Assembly (NCBI GenBank): GCA_024699575.1
Contig: JAILPF010000228.1
Span: 1 to 11,899 of the forward strand
Reading direction: 5' to 3'
DNA from: Acetatifactor sp.
GTDB taxonomy: Bacteria; Bacillota; Clostridia; Lachnospirales; Lachnospiraceae
Length of the DNA stretch: 11,899 nucleotides
The position numbers and the translations under genes were made by a program. Below are positions 1-7,323 of this stretch, piece by piece. The stretch's first letter is position 1, and each line of letters starts with the position of its first letter. The notes beneath the pieces are model-generated. The model was not told the DNA's origin and searched no databases. It saw only the letters and a program-made list of their open reading frames with translations.

Positions 1-1753
1 CCATGGATTGATCAGCCAGTTTTCTGATTTCCTCAGCAACAACTGAGAATCCACGACCTGCATCACCGGCACGGGCAGCCTCAATCGATGCATTGAGCGA
101 AAGAAGGCTGGTCTGGCTTGCAATGGAATCAATTACCGCAATAATCTCCTCTATGGATGCGGAGGATTTGTTCAGCTCCTCTATCTTTTCGATAACACTC
201 TTTGTAACTGTCTTAGTATCAACCGCTTTTGCCTTCAGCTCATCGATTACGACAAGTCCGTTTGATACAATTTCTCTGGTCTGTTCGGAAGTATTCGATA
301 TATTTTCAGCGCTCTTCGATACCGCTGCAATCTGTTCGGAGAGGGTATCCATCTGCAGGAGGCAAACCTCACTGTCTTTAGCGGTCCCCTTGATGCCGGC
401 ATCAATTTCCGTGATGGATGTCCTGATATCCTGAGCAGATTTCAGCATTACATCAGCGCTTTCATTCACCTCATCGCTGGAGTTTTCAACTATTCCGGTT
501 ACGCTGCTTGCTTTGTTCAGCAGTTCTCTTACCTTGTTGACCATGTTGTTGATGCTCTTTGCCAAAGCAAGGAATTCATCCTTTCTTCTGGTAACCACTT
601 CGGCTGTCAAATCTCCATCGGCAACCTTGGATAATGCCTGAATCATTTTTTTGATTGCCCGGGCAAAGCTCCAGGAAATAACTGTTCCCAGTAAAATAGC
701 AACGATACAGGAAAGCACTACAATAGAAATGGTACTGTTCTTAATTGTGATGGTGTCTGCAACAATTTCTTTTTCAGGAACCATCGCGATAACTGTATAT
801 CCGTCGATATTCAGCTTATGGAATACCGTATAATATTTCTCTCCGCCGAGATACTCATATTTGGCGCCATCCGTCTCTTCGGATTCCAAAATCCCACTCA
901 CGAATGCGTTGCCGGACAGATAATTGTCAACCATATCAGCCGCCTCAGTCTGTCCTGCTCCCATAATCTTTGTGGACATTTCACGTCCGTCAGGAGTGAT
1001 AATTCCTACGATGGAGCCTTCACACAAATCTGTCTCCATCAACACATTTTTGAATGCTTTATAGTCAATATCAAAAATAGCCAGTGCGCTGACTCTAAGA
1101 GAACCGTTATAGATGGCTCTTAAGTTTGACATTGCGTATTCCTGAGAGTCCGCGTGAATCATCTCGTCTAAGTCTGTATGATATCCAATCCACGCAAAGG
1201 AGCGCTTCTCCATCAGTTGACCCACGCTGGATTGTGCAACCTTCGAATAATCTTCGTAGGAGATTTCATTTCCGGCGGATTCCAATTCCTTATTGGTATA
1301 TAGAGCGGAGCCGTTCTTGGTAGCCGGAATCACAACAATATTTAAGATAAAGTCATTATTATTTTTCGCATTCCCCAGTTTTTTCTTCAGCGGGCCTTCG
1401 TACTTGGAATACTTGTCTACACCCTCATATTTTCCGTCAAAGTATCCGACAAGCGTGTCATCTGCGACAATATCATAAGCAGTTGCATCGATACTGTCCA
1501 GAACCAGATTATAATAATCCGATATCAGCCTGACGGTGGCATCCGTATTGGATTCATAGTTATTTACCATAATATTACTGGCAATATCGTAGGACCTCGC
1601 CCCCAGAATGATGATAAAGATCACCGGCACCAAAAATGCCGCTGTCAGCTTTGTGCGGATTCCCAGTTTAAAAAACAAGCTACTGATTTTAGACTGTTTT
1701 TGCACCTTTGGCTGCTTTGGAACTGAGTTCTTTTTCGTTTGTCTCTTCCCCAT
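1..1753 (-). CDS. Methyl-accepting chemotaxis protein (C-terminus cut by window edge)
   Basis: Transmembrane chemoreceptor that would sense an extracellular ligand and control CheA kinase activity for motility. The frame is open from the ATG at 1753 to the left edge, with 584 residues visible. Order: a K/Q-rich cytoplasmic tail (1-35), TM1 (about 36-52), an extracytoplasmic region of about 285 residues of the size expected for a dCache ligand-binding domain, TM2 (about 338-358), a HAMP-like linker with the end motif VADGDL, then a coiled-coil signalling domain. The visible C-terminal part contains the highly conserved hairpin tip ([14 protein letters not shown], then [10 protein letters not shown], around residues 550-583), which is diagnostic. 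About 80-100 residues of the returning helix should lie outside the window. The start follows GGGAGG with a 6-nt spacer. The 35-residue basic tail before TM1 is longer than usual. The ligand cannot be told from sequence, and dCache is inferred mainly from size. Confidence 0.95.
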   Translation of the reverse strand, partial: MGKRQTKKNSVPKQPKVQKQSKISSLFFKLGIRTKLTAAFLVPVIFIIILGARSYDIASNIMVNNYESNTDATVRLISDYYNLVLDSIDATAYDIVADDTLVGYFDGKYEGVDKYSKYEGPLKKKLGNAKNNNDFILNIVVIPATKNGSALYTNKELESAGNEISYEDYSKVAQSSVGQLMEKRSFAWIGYHTDLDEMIHADSQEYAMSNLRAIYNGSLRVSALAIFDIDYKAFKNVLMETDLCEGSIVGIITPDGREMSTKIMGAGQTEAADMVDNYLSGNAFVSGILESEETDGAKYEYLGGEKYYTVFHKLNIDGYTVIAMVPEKEIVADTITIKNSTISIVVLSCIVAILLGTVISWSFARAIKKMIQALSKVADGDLTAEVVTRRKDEFLALAKSINNMVNKVRELLNKASSVTGIVENSSDEVNESADVMLKSAQDIRTSITEIDAGIKGTAKDSEVCLLQMDTLSEQIAAVSKSAENISNTSEQTREIVSNGLVVIDELKAKAVDTKTVTKSVIEKIEELNKSSASIEEIIAVIDSIASQTSLLSLNASIEAARAGDAGRGFSVVAEEIRKLADQSM

Positions 1754-1765
1754 AGTCTTCCTCCC

Positions 1766-1779
1766 AAAAAGTACTTTTT
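1766..1779. promoter_or_regulatory. 14-nt perfect palindrome in the chemoreceptor 5' leader
   Basis: AAAAAGTACTTTTT is a perfect palindrome directly upstream of the GGGAGG ribosome binding site (1760-1765) of the chemoreceptor. It could be a protein-binding site or merely an A/T-rich leader. I found no convincing sigma-A or sigma-28 promoter in 1754-1852, so its relation to transcription is unknown. Confidence 0.3.
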
Positions 1780-1852
1780 TACTACTACACCATACATTCA
1801 GTGTAACTTATTTGGGGCAGGAAAATCAGTATTATTTTTTTGATATAAGTAT

Positions 1853-2770
1853 CTATTTTTTATCGGGTATTTCCTGCAAACAGACAATGAATTCCGTAAT
1901 TCTGTCTTCGGATGTCACCGCAATTTCACCACGGTTTTTTTCTGTCAATGCTTTCGCAATGGCAAGCCCCAGTCCAAAGCCGTCTCCCTTATATTGTCTG
2001 GATGCGTCCGCCTTGTAAAAACGGTTGAAAATATTGGGCAGCGCTTCCTTGGGAATAGGGTTACCGGTGTTTTTTACACTGATTATATTCCTGTCTGCCT
2101 CAAGCGATACCCTTACCGTTCCGCCTGCATCCACATTTTTCAGCGCGTTATCAAGGAGTATCCCCACAAGCTGTTTGATATCTCCGGGAATCCCTTGTGC
2201 AAATCGTTCCTCAGGCACAGAAAGTTCATAGTGCACTCCCTGCTCAAACGCAACACTTTCAAAGGGAAGTGCAGCCTCTAAAATTGCGTCTGACAGGTTG
2301 AACCGGACATTTTCCCGCTCAAAGAAGGCAGTATCTTGTTCATAGTCAATTCTCGACAGCGTTAACAGGCTATTCACAAGTTCCGACACACGTTTTCCCT
2401 CTTCTTTGATGTAGGTCATCCAGGTGTTTTCGCCGACCTCCTTCTCCAACACAGATATATTGGCCATCATGACTGCAATCGGTGTTTTAAGCTCATGGCT
2501 GGCATCCGCTATAAACTGTTTTTGGGCGGTCATAGTCTCCTCCACAGGCTTCGTAATCAGAAGTGCCAATCTGCGTGCAATAACAGCAAAGACAATTGCC
2601 GCCAGCGCCAATCCAAGTCCGGAAGCCACCAAAGATGCAAGCATCTCCCACTCCTCTTCCTCCTCTTCGAAGATATGGAATAAGTTGAACACCACCAGGA
2701 TAAAGAAGAGTACTCCAAGCGCGCTTCCCTCGACACTCCAAAATATTTTTTTGCGAAGTTTTTCAATCAT
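1853..2770 (-). CDS. Sensor histidine kinase with short acidic extracytoplasmic loop
   Basis: Membrane histidine kinase that would autophosphorylate and pass phosphate to the response regulator encoded just upstream. Order in 305 residues: TM1 (about 17-33), an extracytoplasmic loop of only about 8-10 residues with six consecutive glutamates (35-40), TM2 (about 43-66), HisKA dimerisation helix with the phospho-acceptor His92 in the SHELKTP H-box, then the ATPase domain with N-box Asn208 (LLDNALKN), G1 box (KNTGNPIP, about 233-240), F-box (IFNRFYKAD) and G2 box (GDGFGLGLA, 262-270). All catalytic motifs are intact. The tiny loop fits the intramembrane-sensing class, whose stimuli are usually perceived in or at the membrane or through a partner protein. 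The ATG overlaps the regulator stop as ATGA, so translation is coupled; GGAG sits 7 nt before the ATG. There is no HAMP domain. The stimulus is unknown. Confidence 0.95.
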   Translation of the reverse strand: MIEKLRKKIFWSVEGSALGVLFFILVVFNLFHIFEEEEEEWEMLASLVASGLGLALAAIVFAVIARRLALLITKPVEETMTAQKQFIADASHELKTPIAVMMANISVLEKEVGENTWMTYIKEEGKRVSELVNSLLTLSRIDYEQDTAFFERENVRFNLSDAILEAALPFESVAFEQGVHYELSVPEERFAQGIPGDIKQLVGILLDNALKNVDAGGTVRVSLEADRNIISVKNTGNPIPKEALPNIFNRFYKADASRQYKGDGFGLGLAIAKALTEKNRGEIAVTSEDRITEFIVCLQEIPDKK

Positions 2771-3453
2771 AGCTTTTCTCCATTTAATGCATAACCCACA
2801 TTTCTCACGGACATTATCGTTACATTCGCACCAACAAATTTAATCTTTTTACGGACAAATGAAATGTAGACATCCACGTTGTTGTACTCAGCTTCACTGT
2901 CAAAGCCCCATATTTTCTCCGTAATCTGTTCTCTGGACAGGACAATTCCTGCATTGTGCATCATATATTCCAACAGCTGGAACTCCTTCGTCCCCAACCG
3001 GACTGTCTTGATATTATCACTACAGGACAATTCATAGGTTTGAACATTCAGCATCAGATTTCCCACGCTCAGTGTATTGTCAACAGATACCTTATGGGCA
3101 CGTCTCGAAACCATACGAATTCTTGCAAACAATTCCTCCATCTCGAAAGGTTTGGTCAGATAATCATCCGCGCCCTTATCCATTCCGGTAATTTTATCAT
3201 CCAACTGGGTTCTTGCTGTCAACAAAATAATGGGCACATCTGTCTTTTTTGCGCGTACTTTGGAAAGCACTTCAAAGCCACTCATTTTAGGCAACATGAT
3301 GTCAAGCAAAACCAGATCATACACTCCTGTCTCTATCATATCCAGTCCGATTTCTCCGTCCTCAGCGCCTTCCGCCATGTATCCTTCATCTGTGAGTGAT
3401 TTTATCAGCGCCTCCCTAAGCCCCCGCTCGTCTTCCACAATCAATATCTTCAA
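2767..3453 (-). CDS. OmpR/PhoB-family response regulator (TTG start)
   Basis: Cytoplasmic DNA-binding response regulator, partner of the overlapping kinase. Starting at the TTG gives 228 residues: a receiver domain (about 1-118) with acidic pocket E7/D8, phospho-acceptor Asp51 (LLDIMLP), T/A switch region (LLTAR) and Lys101 (TKPF), then a winged-helix output domain (about 125-228) with the family-typical TKEFQLLEYM, ...REQITEKIWG and VRNVGYAL segments. The open frame extends to a GTG at 3462, but GGGAGG directly abuts that GTG, whereas the TTG at 3453 lies 8 nt beyond the same Shine-Dalgarno and gives the canonical MKILIVEDE beginning. The gene is divergent from the Fe-S/FMN protein gene, and the shared intergenic region carries a direct repeat of the kind OmpR-family dimers bind. 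Targets are inferred from position only. Confidence 0.95.
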   Translation of the reverse strand: MKILIVEDERGLREALIKSLTDEGYMAEGAEDGEIGLDMIETGVYDLVLLDIMLPKMSGFEVLSKVRAKKTDVPIILLTARTQLDDKITGMDKGADDYLTKPFEMEELFARIRMVSRRAHKVSVDNTLSVGNLMLNVQTYELSCSDNIKTVRLGTKEFQLLEYMMHNAGIVLSREQITEKIWGFDSEAEYNNVDVYISFVRKKIKFVGANVTIMSVRNVGYALNGEKL

Positions 3454-3491
3454 CCAAACCACCTCCCGTCCGCAGTTTTTCTTTTATTTTC

Positions 3492-3522
3492 AGTATATCA
3501 TATCCTTTCAATAATTCTTCAA
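3492..3522 (-). promoter_or_regulatory. Candidate promoter of the two-component operon
   Basis: On the minus strand a -10 TATACT (3497-3492) lies 19 nt downstream of TTGAAG (3522-3517). The spacer is slightly long for sigma-A, which is typical of activator-dependent promoters. The -35 lies inside the 11-bp direct repeat at 3507-3528. A transcript starting near 3485 would have a leader of about 30 nt with the GGGAGG ribosome binding site. Confidence 0.5.
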
Positions 3523-3528
3523 TAAATC
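3507..3528. promoter_or_regulatory. 11-bp tandem direct repeat, candidate response-regulator operator
   Basis: Two adjacent 11-bp copies, TTCAATAATTC (3507-3517) and TTCAATAAATC (3518-3528), match at 10 of 11 positions. OmpR/PhoB-family dimers commonly bind tandem half-sites with a helical-turn spacing of 10-11 bp. The site sits midway between the divergent regulator and Fe-S/FMN genes. That this regulator binds here is inference. Confidence 0.5.
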
Positions 3529-3571
3529 TGATTTATCTTATAGAAAAATAAGAAAAAGAGGTATGTTTTTT

Positions 3572-4807
3572 ATGAATCAAAACAAGTTGAAAACAAAAAA
3601 AAGCAGGAAAAATCTCCTGCAGGTTTCAAGACATGTAACACAATTAATTTCCTTTATCCTTTTTCCGGGTTTGTTTGTCATTCTCTATAATGCTATCCGT
3701 GACATTACCATCGCTCTGATGCATGGAACTTTTCATTTGGAGGAATTACTCCCCAGACTGCTTATCGCCGGCGGAATTCTGTTAATCACTGCCTTAGCCG
3801 GACGTTTTTTCTGTGGCTATGTCTGTCTCTTCGGTTCGGTCGGCGACTTAATTTATTCAATTTCCAAACGAACCCTGAAGAAAAAGGTGAATATTCCCGC
3901 AAACATAGACCATAAGCTGAGATGGTTAAAATACGGTGTTCTTGCTTTTCTCGTAATTGGTGTATGGGGGCTTGCTCTTCCTGTCAGCACTTCGCTTAGT
4001 CCCTGGTACGCCTTTGGCGGACTGGTCTCCGGGAATGCTAGTTCCTTTTTTGCAGGAATCAAAACAATCGGTTTTATTCTCCTGCTTTTAATTGTGATCG
4101 CTTCCTTTTTTATTGAACGGTTCTTCTGCAGATATCTTTGCCCCCTTGGAGCCATTTTTTCAATCATCTCAAGGAAACGTTTCTACACGATTGACAGAGA
4201 CACGGACAAGTGCACTTCCTGCGGACTGTGCAGCAAGAACTGTAGTATGGGACTAAATCCTCACAAAGACGAGCATATGCGTTCCGGGGAGTGCATCAAT
4301 TGCATGAATTGTGTCGCTTCATGCCCCACTAAACGTTTAGCACCCTGCATTGCCCCGGCTTCCTCCAATCCCAAGACAAAGTCAACTATCACAGCACTGT
4401 CCGGCATTTTTGCAGCAATTGCCATAATCGGGCTGATGTTTGGAGCAAAGCTCCTCCCCGAGGAAAGTCCGAAGCCTGTTGTAAGTACTGCATCGAACGA
4501 AGCTGCTATCGAATCATCAAGCAATTCCGCCTACGCGGACGGAATCTACACCGGAACAGGTATGGGATTCCGCGGTGAAGTATCTGCGGAGGTAAAAGTA
4601 AAAGACGGTGCTGTCGAAAGCATTACCATCCTTGATCACAGCGATGATGATGAATTCTTCAATCGCAGCAATGTCACCATCTCATCTGAGATCATCGCCA
4701 CACAGTCTCTCGATATCGATGGTGTAAGCGGCGCGACCTTTTCCAGCAAAGGGATTCTGTCTGCCGTGGATGATGCTTTAAGCAACGCATCTACGCAGGC
4801 GGATTGA
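3572..4807 (+). CDS. Membrane 4Fe-4S protein with C-terminal FMN-binding domain (NapH/NosR-like)
   Basis: Polytopic redox protein likely to carry electrons across the membrane to an extracytoplasmic acceptor. Starting at ATG 3572 (411 residues): about five to six membrane segments in the first 190 residues; two C-x3-C motifs at membrane boundaries (FCGYVC, Cys81/85; FCRYLCP, Cys186/190) as in NapH/NosR/RnfC-linked membrane ferredoxins; two classical 4Fe-4S motifs (Cys214/217/220/224 and Cys241/244/247/251); another TM (about 270-290); then an FMN_bind domain (about 320-410) ending in DGVSGATFSS. Thr389 in SGAT is the expected site of covalent FMN attachment by an ApbE-type transferase, which is not in this window. 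The upstream ATG at 3563 is only 1 nt from AAGAGG; ATG 3572 is 10 nt away and preferred. The gene is divergent from the two-component system. Its 3' end overlaps the convergent gene by 17 nt. The physiological acceptor is unknown. Confidence 0.9.
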   Translation: MNQNKLKTKKSRKNLLQVSRHVTQLISFILFPGLFVILYNAIRDITIALMHGTFHLEELLPRLLIAGGILLITALAGRFFCGYVCLFGSVGDLIYSISKRTLKKKVNIPANIDHKLRWLKYGVLAFLVIGVWGLALPVSTSLSPWYAFGGLVSGNASSFFAGIKTIGFILLLLIVIASFFIERFFCRYLCPLGAIFSIISRKRFYTIDRDTDKCTSCGLCSKNCSMGLNPHKDEHMRSGECINCMNCVASCPTKRLAPCIAPASSNPKTKSTITALSGIFAAIAIIGLMFGAKLLPEESPKPVVSTASNEAAIESSSNSAYADGIYTGTGMGFRGEVSAEVKVKDGAVESITILDHSDDDEFFNRSNVTISSEIIATQSLDIDGVSGATFSSKGILSAVDDALSNASTQAD

Positions 4808-5972
4808 CAATATATTCATCCCGGATGGCAGGGACATAATAAACACCATAAATTTTCAAACCATTCTCCATCTGATATTCGTCTGTGTCCGGTAATTCAA
4901 CATAAAAACGGTAATATGGAAGCATAGTCTCTTCCGACGGTCCCATACGGTAGACCAGCTCTTCCTTTGCAATGTAATCTTTTCCCGGCATGTCAGTCGG
5001 AACAGTGGTCTGGTATTGTCCTTTCAACAATTTTTTCTTTGCTTCCTTTACCGAAATCAGAGGATAATCGCCAAGCTTCTCAGCTTTCGCGAGTCCATCT
5101 GTAAACCATATCAGCAGCAGGTTCTGCATTGCTGTTGGATCCGGTACGAATTCTGCAAATCGGAAGTTATAATTTAAAATGTTCTCCCTATACTCCTTAG
5201 CCGCATCATAGACAATGTAGTAATAATGATGATTACCGCTAAAATCGTATTCGCCCTGCAAAGTGATTACAGGATTGTCGTAATTCAAAAGAGCAGCATA
5301 TTTTTTTATCAGGTATTCCAGAGCTGTTTCTGCTTCCTCTTTAGAAATACCACTATCAGCGAAATGATACCCCACCGGCAAAGCTGTTCCTTCCGGCAAT
5401 TCATATTTCAGCTTTCCATCTGCGTAAGCCGTCAAAACACCCTCGACCGTAACAGCACGCACACTGCAAACCGTGTCTTTAGGAATCTCTGTTCCGATTC
5501 CTCCCATCATTCCAATGGTTTCAGACTCCGTCTCCAGTATTGTCTGACCCAGCCTTTCCACAGCTTTCGTCAATCTCTCGTTCATTTCCGATTCACTTAA
5601 TCCCAGTGGTTCCCCTGCGCCGGAAGGATTATAGCAGCCGTTTTTATACACAGGTAACGTTTCCAGTTCTCTATCTTCCTTCCAGGGATTTCCATTTTCC
5701 AGTTCCTCCGCGCTATAGCATATATACCCCTCAAATCCCCTACCATCGTCTATATATTCAGGGATGGTAATTTGAGGAAGCATATCGTTTTTTGTCGGGG
5801 ATAGATTGCCGTTCCACACAAACACAAAAGTTCCCACCACAAAGGCGCATAAGCATGCGGCACCTGCCGCCCATCTCATCCAAGTCCTTCTAACGGAAAC
5901 CTTTATATTTGCATCCTGAATATAAATATCTTTCACTTCACCAATGGCATCCAGCAATTTTTCGGATTTCAT
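4791..5972 (-). CDS. Single-pass membrane protein, probable anti-sigma/sensor partner of the upstream sigma factor
   Basis: 393-residue protein with a short cytoplasmic N-terminus (about 1-30: MKSEKLLDAIGEVKDIYIQD), one TM (about 33-55, AAGAACLCAFVVGTFVFVW) and a large extracytoplasmic domain of about 335 residues ending near VYYVPAI. Proteins with this 'LLDAIGE(V/I)...' opening and C-terminal outside domain are frequent in Clostridia immediately downstream of a sigma-70-like gene, which suggests an anti-sigma or signal-receiving role; there is no zinc-binding anti-sigma motif I can see. The start at 5972 is chosen because AAAGGAGG lies 10 nt upstream and because the ATG overlaps the sigma stop as ATGA. 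A longer frame to 5999 lacks a suitable ribosome binding site. The outside domain is not recognised. The stop lies inside the 3' end of the convergent Fe-S/FMN gene, leaving no room for an intergenic terminator. Confidence 0.7.
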   Translation of the reverse strand: MKSEKLLDAIGEVKDIYIQDANIKVSVRRTWMRWAAGAACLCAFVVGTFVFVWNGNLSPTKNDMLPQITIPEYIDDGRGFEGYICYSAEELENGNPWKEDRELETLPVYKNGCYNPSGAGEPLGLSESEMNERLTKAVERLGQTILETESETIGMMGGIGTEIPKDTVCSVRAVTVEGVLTAYADGKLKYELPEGTALPVGYHFADSGISKEEAETALEYLIKKYAALLNYDNPVITLQGEYDFSGNHHYYYIVYDAAKEYRENILNYNFRFAEFVPDPTAMQNLLLIWFTDGLAKAEKLGDYPLISVKEAKKKLLKGQYQTTVPTDMPGKDYIAKEELVYRMGPSEETMLPYYRFYVELPDTDEYQMENGLKIYGVYYVPAIRDEYIVNPPA

Positions 5973-6529
5973 ACCCAAATATCCTCCTTTTGCAAGCATA
6001 CAAGAAGTTTGTCACGGGTTCGTTTCAACATCATCTTTACTTTGCTTTCAGTAAAACCATACCTCGAAGAGATATCGCCGATAGAATCGAAATACCAATA
6101 TCTGCGTAAAAAAACACGTCGTTCCGATACCGGCAGGTTATCCAGAAAAGCATTGATGATTCCTGTCAATTCTGCACTTTCGATGCTATCATCAATATTT
6201 TTCCCGGAGGGTATGCGATCTTCTAACTCGTCTATGGAGATGGCTATGCTTCCACCACCACGCTTGTCCGCTGTTTTATTCCTCCACCTTTTCAACGAGA
6301 GTCGTCTGGTAATTTTCCCAAGAAATGTGGACAGAATTACCGGTCGGTGTGGCGGCATGGCGTTCCATGCACCAAAGAATGTATCATTTACACATTCACG
6401 CGCATCTTCATTATTATGCAGGATATTTGCAGCAATAGAAAAGCAATATCTGCCATATTTCTTTTCTGTCTCCGATATCGCCGTTTCATTTCTCTGCCAA
6501 TAAAGATCTACAATTTGCTTGTCGTCCAT
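5969..6529 (-). CDS. ECF-like sigma-70 family RNA polymerase sigma factor
   Basis: 186-residue sigma factor directing RNA polymerase to a dedicated promoter set. Region 2 (about 1-85) shows helices ending in NILHNNEDARECVNDTFFGAWNAM in two stretches: the DARECVNDTF core and the -10-recognition helix with W-N-A-M-PP. A variable linker (about 85-125) contains an RGGG segment. Region 4 (about 128-186) has LPVSERRVFLRRYWY and an HTH with SISSRYGFTESKVKMML-like spacing for -35 recognition. There is no region 1 or 3, as in ECF factors. ATG 6529 follows GAGAGGGGG with a 7-nt spacer; the frame also reaches a GTG at 6547, which would precede its own ribosome binding site and is rejected. The stop overlaps the start of the membrane partner (ATGA), so the two are translationally coupled. 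Confidence 0.9.
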   Translation of the reverse strand: MDDKQIVDLYWQRNETAISETEKKYGRYCFSIAANILHNNEDARECVNDTFFGAWNAMPPHRPVILSTFLGKITRRLSLKRWRNKTADKRGGGSIAISIDELEDRIPSGKNIDDSIESAELTGIINAFLDNLPVSERRVFLRRYWYFDSIGDISSRYGFTESKVKMMLKRTRDKLLVCLQKEDIWV

Positions 6530-6551
6530 CCGCACACCCCCTCTCACCTAT

Positions 6552-6579
6552 CATCTACCCTTTTTTTCGTTTTGGTCAC
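6552..6579 (-). promoter_or_regulatory. Possible autoregulated ECF-type promoter upstream of the sigma gene
   Basis: On the minus strand GTGACC (6579-6574) is followed, after 16 nt of mostly A, by TAGATG (6557-6552). It lies between the DUF3267 gene end and the sigma start. The -35 is unlike sigma-A TTGACA; ECF factors often recognise an '-AACC/-GACC'-like -35 and regulate themselves. This is a guess from position and composition, without comparison sequences. Confidence 0.3.
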
Positions 6580-6594
6580 AAAAGGAGCGTTCTG

Positions 6595-7224
6595 CTATCT
6601 TTCAAATATCACCCCGCCGGCTTCGGTCGGATGATCCATATATGTAATCTCATCTGCATTGCTTTTGTATGCTAGAATCTTCTGAATAACCATGATATCT
6701 CCTGCTGCAGCATCAGCCATCATGACTCCCAGCATAAGTACTGTCGAATCATTAATCACTACCCCCAATATCATAAACAAAACTCCGAGCACAACAAACG
6801 GCATCACACATCCAAAAATATAAGCCTTTTTTGTTAACGGTTCGAGGCATGTGCAGTATGGGGACATCCACGGTTTCATGATGCCAAATTCAATATCTTT
6901 GAAATGATGTGGGGAAAATATGCTCCAGCATGCTCCATGAATCAGCTCATGCACCACTATAAGCACAAGAAAAGCAACCAGAAAAGCCCATATATTCACA
7001 TCAAAAATCTCCACTTTATCATTAACCAGATAATTCATGACACCACCAATGATAGCCAACGGAATCAGCAATAACCCGGCGAATAAGTTAGCCTTCCCCA
7101 TATCAATTGTCAGATTGCGGCGGGTGTATCCCCTCTGCTCCATTTCCATTGCCAGCTTCTCAAACCGCTCCAGCCTCTTCTTTTCTGTCTCAGTGAGCAT
7201 TTGCTTCTCTTTTTCCTTTTTCAT
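6595..7224 (-). CDS. DUF3267-like membrane protein with HExxH zinc-peptidase motif
   Basis: 209-residue membrane protein. After a charged, K/E-rich N-terminal segment (1-44) come TM1 (about 46-65), TM2 (about 77-91) running into the zincin-type motif HELIH (His92, Glu93, His96), a loop with FGIMKP and two cysteines (Cys124, Cys126), then TM3 and TM4 (about 134-172) followed by AAAGDI with Asp176. DUF3267 proteins share this layout: HExxH at the end of a membrane helix and a later acidic residue in a GD context as third zinc ligand. They are regarded as putative intramembrane or membrane-bound metalloproteases; no substrate is known. ATG 7224 was chosen because AAGGTAGG lies 9 nt upstream and the promoter at 7267-7272 leaves no transcript for the longer frame to 7338, which also runs into the repeat array. 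The last 66 nt before the sigma gene contain no terminator, so the two may be cotranscribed. Confidence 0.8.
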   Translation of the reverse strand: MKKEKEKQMLTETEKKRLERFEKLAMEMEQRGYTRRNLTIDMGKANLFAGLLLIPLAIIGGVMNYLVNDKVEIFDVNIWAFLVAFLVLIVVHELIHGACWSIFSPHHFKDIEFGIMKPWMSPYCTCLEPLTKKAYIFGCVMPFVVLGVLFMILGVVINDSTVLMLGVMMADAAAGDIMVIQKILAYKSNADEITYMDHPTEAGGVIFER

Positions 7225-7266
7225 AACTGGTTTCCTACCTTCGAATATTTTTTTCATCATGCTTTT

Positions 7267-7275
7267 ATTATAACA
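7267..7275 (-). promoter_or_regulatory. Extended -10 promoter of the DUF3267 gene
   Basis: The minus strand reads TGTTATAAT: a consensus -10 TATAAT (7272-7267) with the TGn extension. There is no good -35 at 17-18 nt, as is common for extended -10 promoters. The predicted start near 7260 gives a leader of about 36 nt containing the ribosome binding site used for ATG 7224. Confidence 0.65.
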
Positions 7276-7323
7276 TAGTTCAATTACGTACAGCATATTT
7301 AGCTGTTGGAATAAATGGAAATT

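Noticed and set aside
1766..1779. Palindrome as chemoreceptor promoter element
   Set aside because: Too close to the ribosome binding site to be a -10/-35 and no promoter aligns with it; kept only as a low-confidence site.
93..2018. Plus-strand open frames opposite the chemoreceptor and kinase
   Set aside because: They are shadows of conserved minus-strand coding sequence, with no ribosome binding sites and no recognisable domains.
2956..3399. Plus-strand 147-codon frame opposite the response regulator
   Set aside because: Antisense to a fully conserved receiver/winged-helix gene; no own start signals.
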